This document shows positions 1-9,628 of a stretch of 64,000 nucleotides of DNA, piece by piece (the first letter of the stretch is position 1; every line of letters starts with the position of its first letter). The position numbers and the translations under genes are program-made. Origin of the DNA: Enterococcus_C asini_A (GTDB lineage: Bacteria; Bacillota; Bacilli; Lactobacillales; Enterococcaceae); assembly GCF_031928785.1 (NCBI RefSeq), contig NZ_JARQAL010000003.1. The stretch is one strand, 5' to 3'. Below the pieces are notes generated by a model. That model saw only the letters and a program-made list of their open reading frames with translations, was not told the origin of the DNA and ran no database searches.

Positions 1-2
1 GG

Positions 3-515
3 ATAGAAGCGGCTTTACTTTTATTATTACTCATTACGGTGATGTGCGCCTTACCGGGAATTCCAACTTCTGTGATTTACATTTTTGTAGGTGTTTGTTA
101 TGGGCCTTATTGGGGAAGTTTGATTAATTGCACGGGGAATTTAGCAGGAAACTTGCTAGCAATCAACCTCTTTCGCAAAATCAAATTGATTGATCCACAG
201 CATAAAAAGAATGCGTGGGTGCAAGCAATTGCTAAGATGAAGCATCCTAAAATTGGTTTAATGCTGGGCTATATGATTCCCATTGTCCCGACTTTTTTAG
301 TGAACTATACCGCCACATTAAAAGCTTTCGCAATAAAAGAAGTGCTGTTTCCTGTGTTATTGGGTGTCTTGCCTACTTCGGTTTTTTATGCACTAGGAGG
401 AGATGCGTTGTTTAATGGCAATCTTTCTAGAATTATCATAATTGTTGTGGCTTTAGGTGCGCTTTTGTTGTTAGTTATTTTATTGAAAAAGCACGAGCAA
501 GTAATAGAAAAGTAA
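3..515 (+). CDS. TVP38/TMEM64 (VTT domain) family membrane protein, 5' truncated by window edge
   Basis: The reading frame is open from base 3 with no start codon before it, so the gene begins outside the window and only the C-terminal ~170 residues are visible. They are very hydrophobic, with several membrane segments and the glycine-rich pattern of the VTT (SNARE-associated/DedA-like) domain: a PGIPTSVIYIFVG stretch, then GxxxG spacing and a NLFRK segment, and a C-terminal helix of Leu/Ile/Val followed by a basic tail. Family members are integral membrane proteins often proposed to move lipids or small molecules; the substrate here is unknown. It ends in a clear terminator and is separate from uvrB downstream. 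Family assignment is good, function is not known. Confidence 0.75.
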   Translation: MEAALLLLLLITVMCALPGIPTSVIYIFVGVCYGPYWGSLINCTGNLAGNLLAINLFRKIKLIDPQHKKNAWVQAIAKMKHPKIGLMLGYMIPIVPTFLVNYTATLKAFAIKEVLFPVLLGVLPTSVFYALGGDALFNGNLSRIIIIVVALGALLLLVILLKKHEQVIEK

Positions 516-523
516 GAAGTGTC

Positions 524-555
524 AGAAGGGGATTTTTGTATTCCCCTTCTTTTTT
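524..555 (+). terminator. Rho-independent terminator after the VTT-family gene
   Basis: The hairpin AGAAGGGGA / TTCCCCTTCT is followed by a run of T, 8 bases after the stop codon. Confidence 0.85.
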
Positions 556-631
556 GTAGCCAATGCGTCAAAAATTCTGAAGAAGAAGTAAAGGATTTAT
601 GCTTTCGCTTTAGTCCAGTGATAAAAAATAG

Positions 632-645
632 CGAAAATATGTTCG
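632..645 (+). promoter_or_regulatory. LexA/DinR (SOS) box upstream of uvrBA
   Basis: CGAAAATATGTTCG differs at one position from the Bacillus-type SOS box CGAACatatGTTCG (consensus CGAACNNNNGTTCG). It lies about 90 bases upstream of uvrB and just before a possible -10 (TAAAAT, 652-657), where bound LexA would block RNA polymerase. uvrBA is a classical SOS operon in Gram-positive bacteria, so position and target agree. Confidence 0.7.
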
Positions 646-733
646 CTATGGTAAAATAAGCAAGTTAGGAAACCTTTTTTATGGCAAGTTTGCTAAAAGA
701 AGGTACACTAGGGAAGAAGAGAGGATGATTTCT

Positions 734-2725
734 GTGATTGAACGTAAAACAAATCACCAGTTTGAATTGGTTTCCAAGTATCAACCAGCTGGCGATCAAC
801 CAGAAGCCATTAAAGAATTAGTAGCAGGAGTTCAAGCCGGAGAAAAAGCCCAAGTTTTGTTGGGGGCGACAGGTACCGGGAAGACTTATACGATTTCTAA
901 TTTGATTCAACAAGTAAATAAGCCAACGTTGATTATTGCCCATAACAAAACCTTAGCCGGACAATTGTACGGGGAGTTTAAAGAATTTTTCCCGAATAAT
1001 GCTGTGGAATACTTTGTCAGTTATTATGACTATTACCAGCCAGAAGCCTATGTCCCATCTTCGGATACATATATTGAAAAAGATTCTAGCATTAATGATG
1101 AAATCGACAAACTACGCCACTCAGCTACCAGCTCCTTATTGGAACGCAATGATGTGATCGTAGTGGCTTCGGTTTCTTGTATCTTTGGTTTAGGTTCTCC
1201 CATGGAGTATCAAAAACAAGTAGTGTCATTGCGAGTAGGCATGGAAATCAGCCGAGATCAGTTACTCCGGCGCTTGATTGAAGTCCAATTTGAGCGCAAC
1301 GATATTGATTTTCAACGGGGACGCTTTCGAGTGCGAGGAGATGTAGTGGAAATCTTCCCAGCTTCTCGGGATGAACGGGCATTGCGGGTGGAATTTTTTG
1401 GGGATGAAATTGATCGAATTCGAGAAGTTGATGCCTTAACAGGCGAAATCATCAGCGAAACTGAGCATGTCTCGATTTTCCCAGCGACTCACTTTGTTAC
1501 CGATGAAAATCATTTGGAACATGCCATTGCTAGCATTCAAGCGGAATTGGATATTCGTTTGAAAATTTTGCGGGATGACAATAAATTATTAGAAGCCCAA
1601 CGCTTAGAACAACGCACGAATTATGATATTGAAATGTTGCGGGAAATGGGGTATACCTCAGGAATTGAAAACTATTCCCGTCACATGGATGGTCGTAATC
1701 CGGGAGAACCACCATATACTTTGCTGGACTTTTTCCCTGAAGATTATTTAATTGTAATTGATGAATCCCACGTTACCATGCCTCAAATTAGAGGGATGTA
1801 CAATGGGGATCGTGCTCGGAAGCAAATGTTAGTGGACTATGGTTTTCGCTTACCTTCTGCTTTGGACAATCGTCCATTGCGCTTGGAAGAATTTGAAGAG
1901 CATGTCCATCAAATCGTCTACGTTTCCGCTACGCCAGGACCTTACGAAGAAACCCAAACAGATATTGTGGTCCAACAGATTATTCGACCTACAGGATTGT
2001 TGGATCCAGTGATTGAAGTGCGGCCAATTATGGGACAAATTGATGATTTAGTTGGTGAAATCAATGAACGAGCGGCTAAAGATCAGCGGGTCTTTGTCAC
2101 TACGCTAACTAAGAAAATGTCCGAAGATTTAACGGATTATTTGAAAGAATTAGGCATCAAAGTCAAATATTTGCACAGTGATATCAAAACTTTAGAACGA
2201 ACGGAAATCATCCGTAATTTACGCTTAGGTGAATTCGACGTCTTAGTGGGGATTAATCTTTTGCGGGAAGGATTAGATGTGCCAGAAGTTTCTTTAGTGG
2301 CGATATTAGATGCGGATAAAGAAGGTTTCTTGCGCAGTGAACGTTCCTTAGTCCAAACCATTGGTCGAGCTGCTCGGAATGCAGAGGGTAAGGTTATTAT
2401 GTATGCGGACAAAATCACGGATTCTATGAAAAAAGCCATTGATGAAACCGCCCGTCGCCGTAACATTCAAGAGCAGTATAACCAGGAGCACGGGATCGTA
2501 CCGAAGACGATTATTAAGGAAATTCGCGATTTAATTGCCATTACGAAAGTAGCAGAAGAGGAAGCAACGTACACGTTAGCCGATTACGATGATATGTCGA
2601 AAGAAGATCGCGAAACGTTAATCTTGAAGTTGGAAAAAGAGATGAAAGATGCTGCCAAAGCCTTGGACTTTGAAACCGCGGCAACGCTTAGAGATACGAT
2701 TTTAGAACTAAAAGCAGCCTTGTAA
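734..2725 (+). CDS. uvrB: Excinuclease ABC subunit B
   Basis: UvrB is the damage-verification helicase of nucleotide excision repair: it is loaded by UvrA and recruits UvrC. Visible features are Walker A GATGTGKT (about residues 44-51), the beta-hairpin region FVSYYDYYQPEAYVP that clamps the damaged strand, the DESH helicase motif II, helicase motifs V-VI (REGLDVPE, QTIGRAARN) and a C-terminal UVR domain that contacts UvrC. I chose the GTG at 734: it lies 9 bases after AGAGG and gives MIERKTNHQFEL, the family N-terminus. The in-frame ATG at 725 touches the Shine-Dalgarno sequence. About 663 residues, normal length. It is followed 25 bases later by uvrA, and a LexA box lies upstream. Confidence 0.97.
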   Translation: MIERKTNHQFELVSKYQPAGDQPEAIKELVAGVQAGEKAQVLLGATGTGKTYTISNLIQQVNKPTLIIAHNKTLAGQLYGEFKEFFPNNAVEYFVSYYDYYQPEAYVPSSDTYIEKDSSINDEIDKLRHSATSSLLERNDVIVVASVSCIFGLGSPMEYQKQVVSLRVGMEISRDQLLRRLIEVQFERNDIDFQRGRFRVRGDVVEIFPASRDERALRVEFFGDEIDRIREVDALTGEIISETEHVSIFPATHFVTDENHLEHAIASIQAELDIRLKILRDDNKLLEAQRLEQRTNYDIEMLREMGYTSGIENYSRHMDGRNPGEPPYTLLDFFPEDYLIVIDESHVTMPQIRGMYNGDRARKQMLVDYGFRLPSALDNRPLRLEEFEEHVHQIVYVSATPGPYEETQTDIVVQQIIRPTGLLDPVIEVRPIMGQIDDLVGEINERAAKDQRVFVTTLTKKMSEDLTDYLKELGIKVKYLHSDIKTLERTEIIRNLRLGEFDVLVGINLLREGLDVPEVSLVAILDADKEGFLRSERSLVQTIGRAARNAEGKVIMYADKITDSMKKAIDETARRRNIQEQYNQEHGIVPKTIIKEIRDLIAITKVAEEEATYTLADYDDMSKEDRETLILKLEKEMKDAAKALDFETAATLRDTILELKAAL

Positions 2726-2750
2726 TAGCTGTTTTGTAAGGAGGCCAATT

Positions 2751-5570
2751 ATGGCAAATGATAAAATTGTGATTCGTGGGGCACGAGCCCATAATTTAAA
2801 AAATATTGATGTGACGATTCCTAGAGATGAGTTGGTAGTAGTAACGGGACTATCTGGCTCTGGCAAGAGTTCATTGGCTTTTGATACTCTTTATGCAGAA
2901 GGGCAACGGCGTTATGTGGAGAGCCTTTCCGCTTATGCCCGCCAATTTTTAGGCCAAATGGATAAACCAGATGTGGATAGTATTGATGGCTTGAGTCCGG
3001 CAATTTCCATTGACCAGAAAACCACTAGTAAAAATCCGCGATCCACAGTGGGAACCGTCACTGAGGTCAATGATTACTTGCGGCTATTGTATGCTCGAGT
3101 GGGTCATCCGATTTGTCCAAATGACCATATTGAAATCACCAGCCAATCTCCGGAACAAATGGTAGATGCGGTGCTGGCTTTACCGGAACGCACCAAAATT
3201 CAAATTTTGGCACCGATTGTTTATCAGAAAAAAGGTCAGCACAAAAAAGTCTTTGAAATGATTCAACGGGAAGGCTATGTTCGCGTGCGCGTAGATGGCG
3301 AAATTTATGAAATCACTGAAGTACCAGAACTTGAAAAAAATCGTAAACATGAAATCAGCATTGTCATTGACCGGATTGTAGTTAAAGAAGGCGTACGTTC
3401 GAGATTATTTGGCTCCTTTGAAACAGCGTTACAGTTATCTAAAGGCTATGCAGTAGTGGATGTAATCGGTCAAGAAGAAATGCTTTTTAGTGAACATTAT
3501 TCCTGTCCTATCTGTGGCTTTACAGTAGGAGAATTGGAGCCTCGCCTTTTTTCTTTCAATGCTCCCTTTGGTGCTTGTCCTGAGTGTGATGGATTAGGCA
3601 TTAAATTGGAAGTGGATGAGGATTTGGTCATTCCTGATGCGACGAAAACCTTAGCGGAAGGGGCGATTGCTCCTTGGAATCCCATTAGTTCTCAATATTA
3701 TCCTGAATTATTGCGACAAGCTTGTGAAAGTTTTGGAATTGATATGGATACCCCTTTTGAAGACTTGCCTGAAGAACATCGAGAAATTATTTTGCGAGGT
3801 TCCAATGGAGAAGCCTTTCATTTCCATTATGAAAATGACTTTGGCGGTGTGCGGGATGTGGAAGTGCCTTTTGAAGGGGTACTGACGAATATTAATCGCC
3901 GTTTCCATGAAACCAATAGTGATTTTACCCGGGAACAAATGCGTCTTTATATGACAGAATTAACTTGTCAAGCTTGTCATGGCTATCGTTTAAATCCACA
4001 AGCCTTATCCGTCCAGATCAATGAGGTGAATATTGGGCAGCTGAGCCAGTTGGCCATTGATAAATCATTAGACTTTATTGAAAGTCTAAAGTTAACTGAA
4101 CAAGAGCAAACCATTGCCCGGCCGATTTTAAAAGAAATTGACGATCGTTTAAACTTTTTACGAAATGTCGGCTTGGAATACTTAACATTAAGTCGCGCCA
4201 GTGGCACATTATCTGGAGGAGAAGCTCAGCGGATTCGGCTGGCCACTCAAATCGGTTCCAATTTATCTGGGGTACTGTACATTTTAGACGAACCCTCCAT
4301 TGGCTTGCATCAACGAGATAACGACCGTCTCTTGGATTCATTACGGAAAATGCGAGATTTAGGCAACACTTTAATCGTGGTAGAGCATGATGAAGATACT
4401 ATGCGTGCGGCGGACTATTTGATTGATGTAGGGCCTGGAGCAGGGGCTCAAGGGGGCGAAATCGTAGCTGCCGGAACGCCTAAAGAAGTGGCTGAAGTGG
4501 CTGAGTCCATCACCGGTCAATACTTGTCTGGTAAAAAGAGCATTCCAGTGCCAAGTGAACGTAGAAAAGGCAATGGCGGCAAAGTCACCATCACCAAAGC
4601 TTCCGAAAATAATTTAAAAGATATCAATGTGGATTTTCCATTAGGCAAATTTATTGCAGTTACCGGTGTTTCCGGTTCTGGTAAATCTACTTTGGTCAAT
4701 GAGATTTTAAAGAAAGCATTGGCCCAAAAAATCAACCGCAATTCCCATAAGCCTGGGAAATTTAAAAAGATTACTGGCTATGAAAAAATCGAAAAGATTA
4801 TTGATATTGACCAAAGTCCAATTGGCCGTACGCCGCGTAGTAATCCAGCTACTTATACCAGTGTTTTTGATGACATTCGTGATCTTTTTACCAAGACCAA
4901 TGAAGCAAAGATTCGCGGCTATAAGAAAGGACGCTTCAGCTTTAACGTCAAAGGTGGCCGGTGTGAAGCTTGTAAGGGCGATGGTATCATTAAAATCGAG
5001 ATGCATTTCTTACCTGATGTTTATGTCCCTTGTGAAGTCTGTCATGGAAAACGCTACAATTCAGAAACACTAGAAGTGCATTATAAAGGCAAAAATATTG
5101 CTGAAATTCTCGAGATGACGGTAGAAGATGCAGTGGAATTCTTTAAACACATTCCAAAAATTCACCGGAAACTAGAAACCATCGTGGATGTGGGTTTGGG
5201 TTATGTCACGTTAGGACAACCAGCCACTACCTTATCAGGTGGGGAAGCTCAACGGATGAAATTGGCCAGTGAGCTGCATAAAAAATCGAACGGCAAGAGT
5301 TTTTATATTTTGGATGAACCAACTACAGGCTTGCATACCGATGATATCGCCCGCTTACTGCAAGTTTTGGAACGTTTAGTGGATGCAGGAAATACGGTTT
5401 TAGTCATTGAGCACAATTTAGATGTGATTAAAACGGCCGATTGGTTAATCGACTTAGGGCCAGAAGGTGGAGATGGCGGTGGTACAATCGTGGCTACTGG
5501 AACTCCTGAAGATATTGCCAAAGTACCAGAAAGTTACACTGGACAGTATTTGAAACGTGTCTTGAACTAA
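2751..5570 (+). CDS. uvrA: Excinuclease ABC subunit A
   Basis: UvrA is the damage-sensing ABC ATPase dimer of excision repair. Both ATPase modules are complete: Walker A GLSGSGKSS near residue 35 and GVSGSGKST near residue 645, with two ABC signatures LSGGEAQR. Two zinc modules are visible: CPIC...CPEC in the first half and CEAC...CEVC in the second. The 939 residues match family length. The start is an ATG with AAGGAGG six bases upstream. It is co-transcribed with uvrB (25-base gap) and ends at a hairpin terminator, so the operon is uvrB-uvrA only. Confidence 0.98.
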   Translation: MANDKIVIRGARAHNLKNIDVTIPRDELVVVTGLSGSGKSSLAFDTLYAEGQRRYVESLSAYARQFLGQMDKPDVDSIDGLSPAISIDQKTTSKNPRSTVGTVTEVNDYLRLLYARVGHPICPNDHIEITSQSPEQMVDAVLALPERTKIQILAPIVYQKKGQHKKVFEMIQREGYVRVRVDGEIYEITEVPELEKNRKHEISIVIDRIVVKEGVRSRLFGSFETALQLSKGYAVVDVIGQEEMLFSEHYSCPICGFTVGELEPRLFSFNAPFGACPECDGLGIKLEVDEDLVIPDATKTLAEGAIAPWNPISSQYYPELLRQACESFGIDMDTPFEDLPEEHREIILRGSNGEAFHFHYENDFGGVRDVEVPFEGVLTNINRRFHETNSDFTREQMRLYMTELTCQACHGYRLNPQALSVQINEVNIGQLSQLAIDKSLDFIESLKLTEQEQTIARPILKEIDDRLNFLRNVGLEYLTLSRASGTLSGGEAQRIRLATQIGSNLSGVLYILDEPSIGLHQRDNDRLLDSLRKMRDLGNTLIVVEHDEDTMRAADYLIDVGPGAGAQGGEIVAAGTPKEVAEVAESITGQYLSGKKSIPVPSERRKGNGGKVTITKASENNLKDINVDFPLGKFIAVTGVSGSGKSTLVNEILKKALAQKINRNSHKPGKFKKITGYEKIEKIIDIDQSPIGRTPRSNPATYTSVFDDIRDLFTKTNEAKIRGYKKGRFSFNVKGGRCEACKGDGIIKIEMHFLPDVYVPCEVCHGKRYNSETLEVHYKGKNIAEILEMTVEDAVEFFKHIPKIHRKLETIVDVGLGYVTLGQPATTLSGGEAQRMKLASELHKKSNGKSFYILDEPTTGLHTDDIARLLQVLERLVDAGNTVLVIEHNLDVIKTADWLIDLGPEGGDGGGTIVATGTPEDIAKVPESYTGQYLKRVLN

Positions 5571-5594
5571 ATTTTTCCTATGATTTTCTTACTA

Positions 5595-5627
5595 AGAGCG
5601 TGGAGCCTTGCTTTACGCTCCTTTTCT
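5595..5627 (+). terminator. Terminator of the uvrBA operon
   Basis: GAGCGT and ACGCTC pair around a 13-base loop and are followed by CTTTTCT, 25 bases after the uvrA stop. Confidence 0.7.
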
Positions 5628-5709
5628 AGTGTATGATAAGATACTGAAAATAGATTGAGGCACTAGCGAAGTTAGCTGGTAGGCTTAATCCGGGAAAGAA
5701 GGAGTACAG

Positions 5710-6423
5710 TTGGAGAACTTTTTTAGTATTATGGGTGGCATGGGGACTATGGCCACAGAAAGTTTTGTGCGAATTTTAAATCAACGAACCATTACCCATA
5801 AGGATCAGGATTATTTGAATTATGTCTTGTTCAATCACGCCACTGTACCCGATCGAACACAGGCTATTTTAGAGCCTGAGACTGCGGCAGATCCATTGCC
5901 TTATTTATTAGATGATATTGCCAAACAAAATTTATTAGAGCCAAATTTCATTGTTTTGACTTGTAACACCGCTCATTATTTTTATGACCAGTTACAAAAA
6001 GCTACTGAAATTCCAATTTTACATATGCCAAGAGAAGCAGCGAAAGCTTTGTCTAGTCAGCAACATGGCGGAAAGGTTGCTTTTTTGGGAACGGAAGGCA
6101 GTGTAAAAGCAGGGGTTTATACAAAAGAATTAACAAATGTTGGCTTTGAAGTGGTAAATCCTCCAGCTGCCTTACAAAATAAGGTGAATCAATTGATTTA
6201 TGGAGATATTAAGGAACGAGACTTTCTGAATGTACCTCTGTATCATGAAATTTTGGCAGATGCCATTGAAGGACAGGAATGCGAAAGTGTGGTATTAGGC
6301 TGTACTGAGCTTTCTTTAATGGAAGAACATGCGCCAGGTCACGGTTATCACGTGGTTGACGCCCAGTCAATCTTGGTGGATTGTACCATTGAACGTGCAT
6401 TAGCGGACCGAAAGATAAAATAA
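5710..6423 (+). CDS. Aspartate/glutamate racemase family protein
   Basis: The protein belongs to the two-cysteine, cofactor-independent Asp/Glu racemase superfamily. It begins with the typical GGMGTMATESF loop and has both active-site cysteines in good context: LTCNTAHYF (about residue 85) and VLGCTELSL (about residue 197). Such enzymes interconvert L- and D-amino acids; Asp, Glu or a broad range of substrates are possible and the sequence does not decide. It differs from MurI, which has a different N-terminus. The start is TTG at 5710, five bases after GAAGGAG, which puts the beta-strand and GGMG loop where the family has them. It is monocistronic, between two terminators. Confidence 0.85.
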   Translation: MENFFSIMGGMGTMATESFVRILNQRTITHKDQDYLNYVLFNHATVPDRTQAILEPETAADPLPYLLDDIAKQNLLEPNFIVLTCNTAHYFYDQLQKATEIPILHMPREAAKALSSQQHGGKVAFLGTEGSVKAGVYTKELTNVGFEVVNPPAALQNKVNQLIYGDIKERDFLNVPLYHEILADAIEGQECESVVLGCTELSLMEEHAPGHGYHVVDAQSILVDCTIERALADRKIK

Positions 6424-6428
6424 AGAAT

Positions 6429-6458
6429 ACGTCTTCCCGAGTGAGGAAGGCGTTTTTT
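6429..6458 (+). terminator. Terminator after racemase gene
   Basis: ACGTCTTCC and GGAAGGCGT pair with a short loop, then TTTTTTT. Confidence 0.85.
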
Positions 6459-6593
6459 TGTATTTTGACAAGACTAGGAATAAAGGAGATTTGCTACTAC
6501 GTGATGACAAGTTTTTCGCAAAAAAATCAGGGCGATAGTTTTTGTAGGGAAATGTAAGTTTTCAGTAAAAAGATAGCAAGGACACGCCCGGCA

Positions 6594-6602
6594 TGCTATA
6601 AT
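6594..6602 (+). promoter_or_regulatory. Extended -10 promoter of rapZ-glmR-whiA
   Basis: TGCTATAAT is a perfect extended -10 hexamer (TGnTATAAT) 45 bases before the rapZ start; the -35 region (around 6574) is poor, which is usual for extended -10 promoters. Confidence 0.7.
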
Positions 6603-6647
6603 GATGGATAGTGAAAAGATAGGTAATGTGAAGGGAGTTTGATTTCC

Positions 6648-7532
6648 ATGCAAGATAATTTACAGCTAGTGATTATTACTGGGATGAGTGGGGCGGGTAA
6701 AACAGTCGCCATCCAGAGTTTTGAAGATATGGGTTTTTTCTGTATTGATAATATGCCACCTTCTTTGATTCCCAAATTTTGGGAGCTAATTAAAGAATCG
6801 GACAAAATTACTAAAATTGCCTTAGTGGTTGATTTGCGGTCACGTACTTTTTTTGAAGAGATTCAATCCATGCTTGTAAGTATTGAAAACACTCATTTTA
6901 TTGATACTCAAGTGCTCTTTTTAGATGCGACGGATGAAGAGTTGGTTTCTCGCTACAAAGAAACTCGACGGGCCCATCCTTTAGCGATGGATGGCTTAAT
7001 TACGGAAGGGATTCGTAAGGAGCGGGCAATTTTAGAGGATTTAAAACCGAAAGCTACGATCGTGATTGACACCACAACGATGACGCCGCGTCAGTTACGT
7101 GAGAAGATCAATCAAGAATTTAGAACTTCTCAAGATCACGGCTTCCGGGTAGAGATGGTTTCCTTTGGTTTTAAATACGGTTTGCCCATTGATGCTGATA
7201 TTGTAATGGACGTGCGCTTTTTGCCAAATCCTCATTATATTGATGATTTACGTCCATTAACAGGAATGGATGCGCCAGTCTATGAATACGTGATGTCCTT
7301 TGAAGAAACCGAAGCCTTTTATGAAAAATTTATTGATCTTTTGACAACGATTATGCCGGGGTATGTAAACGAAGGGAAAAGCAGTCTAACCATCGCCATT
7401 GGCTGTACTGGCGGACAACATCGCTCGGTGGCTTTAACAGAACGGGTAGGTCAAGCCCTAGCAAAAGATTACAAAGTTAATATTACCCATCGTGACAAAG
7501 ATAAACGTAAGGAAACGGTGAATCGCTCATGA
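6648..7532 (+). CDS. rapZ: RapZ/YvcJ family RNase adapter, nucleotide-binding protein
   Basis: P-loop GMSGAGKT at residues 12-19 and the conserved C-terminal CTGGQHRSVALTE segment identify the RapZ/YvcJ family. In E. coli RapZ directs RNase E to the sRNA GlmZ and so controls glmS; Gram-positive members bind nucleotides, but no GlmZ equivalent is known there, so the role here is inferred only from family and neighbourhood. The ATG at 6648 is used, ten bases after AAGGGAG; an upstream TTG is too close to that site. The gene overlaps the next one by 4 bases (ATGA), so the two are translationally coupled. 294 residues, normal length. Confidence 0.93.
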   Translation: MQDNLQLVIITGMSGAGKTVAIQSFEDMGFFCIDNMPPSLIPKFWELIKESDKITKIALVVDLRSRTFFEEIQSMLVSIENTHFIDTQVLFLDATDEELVSRYKETRRAHPLAMDGLITEGIRKERAILEDLKPKATIVIDTTTMTPRQLREKINQEFRTSQDHGFRVEMVSFGFKYGLPIDADIVMDVRFLPNPHYIDDLRPLTGMDAPVYEYVMSFEETEAFYEKFIDLLTTIMPGYVNEGKSSLTIAIGCTGGQHRSVALTERVGQALAKDYKVNITHRDKDKRKETVNRS

Positions 7533-8527
7533 AGATGAAAACCTATCGGATTCGTCGGCCCAAAGTAGTGGTGATCGGCGGCGGGACTGGCCTGCCAGTA
7601 ATTTTAAATAGTTTGCGAAATGAAAGTGTGGACATCACTGCAGTGGTCACGGTGGCAGATGATGGCGGTTCTAGTGGTGCGATTCGGGATTCCATTGCCA
7701 TGGCACCGCCTGGGGATTTACGAAATGTATTAGTAGCTATGTCAGATATGCCGAAACTTTATGAGGATATTTTCCAGTATCGTTTTAAAAAAGAGGATAA
7801 TTTTTTGGCAAACCATGCTTTAGGAAATTTAATTATTGCGGCGATTGCCGAAATGCGGGGGAGTACCTATGAAGCTGTACAACTTTTAAGCAAGATGCTT
7901 CACGTGGATGGTCATGTGTACCCCAGCAGTGAGGCACCATTAGTACTTCATGCTATCTTTAAAGATGGCAGCGAAGCAGTGGGTGAGTCTAAAATTGCCG
8001 TTGATCGTAAAACGATCGATCGTGTTTTTGTGCGTAATCAAATGGATACCGAAGAACCAAAGGCTGCTCGCAAAGTGGTAAATGCAATTTTAGATGCAGA
8101 TATGATCGTTTTGGGACCGGGAAGCTTGTTTACTAGTATTTTGCCAAATTTAATGATTTCTGAAATTGGGGAAGCAGTGCGAAAAACCGCAGCAGAGACG
8201 GTTTATATTTGTAATATCATGACCCAAAAAGGAGAAACGGAGCACTTTACCGATGCCAATCATGTCCAAGTGCTTCATAAACATTTAGGGGAGTCTTTTG
8301 TCGACACGGTCTTAGTGAATACAGAAAAAGTCCCGGAAGGTTATATGGATTTTGAGATTTATGATGAATATTTGGTACAAGTGAAACATGATTTTAAAGG
8401 TTTACGAAATGAAGGATGTCGCGTGGTTTCCACAGATTTTTTGAAATTGCGGGACAAAGGTGTCTTTCATGATGGTGATAAAGTTGTAGAAGAGTTATTG
8501 ACCATTTTATACGGGGCTAAGTCGTAA
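7529..8527 (+). CDS. glmR: GlmR/YvcK family gluconeogenesis and cell-wall regulator
   Basis: The N-terminal GGGTGLPVILNSLR glycine loop, the ADDGGSSG motif and PPGDLRNVLVAMS define the YvcK/CofD-like family. In Bacillus YvcK (GlmR) binds UDP-GlcNAc and stimulates GlmS, directing carbon to wall precursors; in several Firmicutes it is needed on non-glycolytic carbon. It sits in the conserved order rapZ-yvcK-whiA and overlaps rapZ by 4 bases. About 332 residues. A later in-frame ATG at 7535 is a possible alternative start. Since glmM and glmS lie within 8 kb, a link to amino-sugar supply is likely. Confidence 0.93.
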   Translation: MKMKTYRIRRPKVVVIGGGTGLPVILNSLRNESVDITAVVTVADDGGSSGAIRDSIAMAPPGDLRNVLVAMSDMPKLYEDIFQYRFKKEDNFLANHALGNLIIAAIAEMRGSTYEAVQLLSKMLHVDGHVYPSSEAPLVLHAIFKDGSEAVGESKIAVDRKTIDRVFVRNQMDTEEPKAARKVVNAILDADMIVLGPGSLFTSILPNLMISEIGEAVRKTAAETVYICNIMTQKGETEHFTDANHVQVLHKHLGESFVDTVLVNTEKVPEGYMDFEIYDEYLVQVKHDFKGLRNEGCRVVSTDFLKLRDKGVFHDGDKVVEELLTILYGAKS

Positions 8528-8557
8528 ACAGACAGCTTTTAGAAAGGGGGCGAGAGC

Positions 8558-9490
8558 ATGTCATTTGCCGCTGATGTAAAAAAAGAATTAACGGGACTAG
8601 AAGTTCATCGAGAACACGCTAAGGCTGAGCTAGCTGCTTTATTGCGGATGAACGGTTCACTGAGTATTACCAATCATCAGTTTGTGCTCAATGTTCAAAC
8701 AGAAAACGCCGCCATTGCTCGGCGGATTTATACGTTATTAAAAGACCATTTTGATGTCCGCAGTGAACTTTTAGTACGCCGAAAGATGAAGTTAAAAAAG
8801 AATAACGTCTATATCGTGCGTTTGAAACAAGATACGAAACGAGTGTTAACGGAACTGGATATCATGGAAGGGATGATGGTTCATAGCCATGTCTCTGATG
8901 AAATCATGGGCAACGCACAAAAGATGCGCTCTTATTTGCGAGGGGCCTTTATGGCTTCAGGTTCCATTAACAATCCAGAAACGAGTCGTTATCATTTAGA
9001 AATCTATTCTTTATATGAAGAACATAATCAAGATATTTGTGATATGCTGAATTATTATCATCTCCATGCCCGTACGTTAGAACGCCGTAATGGCTATATT
9101 GCGTATTTAAAAGGAGCCGAGAAAATCGCGGATTTCTTGACTTTGATTGGCGCGACAAACTCCATGTTGAAGTTTGAAGATGTGCGCATTGTGCGGGATA
9201 TGCGTAATTCTGTTAATCGTCTGGTGAATTGTGAGACTGCTAATATGAACAAGACCATTGATGCAGCTTCCAAACAAATTGATAATATTCGTTTTATTGA
9301 AAATCATGTGGGTTTACAAGCCTTACCAGAAAAACTTCAAGAAATCGCCACGTTACGTTTGGAACATCCGGAAATTAGCTTAAAAGAACTAGGAGAGATG
9401 ATTCCTTCTGGAGCAATTTCAAAATCGGGAATCAATCACCGGATTCGTAAAATTAATGAATACGCAGAACGCCTGCGTTCAGAAGCCTAA
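8558..9490 (+). CDS. whiA: DNA-binding protein WhiA
   Basis: WhiA combines a LAGLIDADG-homing-endonuclease-like N-terminal fold with a C-terminal helix-turn-helix. In this protein the LRGAFMASGSINNP segment matches the conserved WhiA core, and the C-terminal LKELGEMIPSGAISKSGINHRIRKINEYAE is the HTH. In Bacillus WhiA affects cell division and chromosome segregation; in Streptomyces it controls sporulation. Start ATG with GAAAGGGGG upstream. It is the last gene of the rapZ operon, followed by a hairpin. 310 residues, full length. Confidence 0.96.
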   Translation: MSFAADVKKELTGLEVHREHAKAELAALLRMNGSLSITNHQFVLNVQTENAAIARRIYTLLKDHFDVRSELLVRRKMKLKKNNVYIVRLKQDTKRVLTELDIMEGMMVHSHVSDEIMGNAQKMRSYLRGAFMASGSINNPETSRYHLEIYSLYEEHNQDICDMLNYYHLHARTLERRNGYIAYLKGAEKIADFLTLIGATNSMLKFEDVRIVRDMRNSVNRLVNCETANMNKTIDAASKQIDNIRFIENHVGLQALPEKLQEIATLRLEHPEISLKELGEMIPSGAISKSGINHRIRKINEYAERLRSEA

Positions 9491-9494
9491 AGAA

Positions 9495-9536
9495 GCATTG
9501 AGACAACCCCTTTGTGGATTGTTTCAATGCCTCTTT
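9495..9536 (+). terminator. Terminator after whiA
   Basis: GCATTGAGACAA and TTGTTTCAATGC pair around CCCCTTTGTGGA; the T tract (CTCTTT) is weak. Confidence 0.6.
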
Positions 9537-9628
9537 GCTCATGATTTGTCTGTAACGGTTTTACTCAAAGTAGTTCATAAAAATAGAGCAGGACAACAAA
9601 GAGTGTTCCTTTTTACTGAAAGAAGTTT

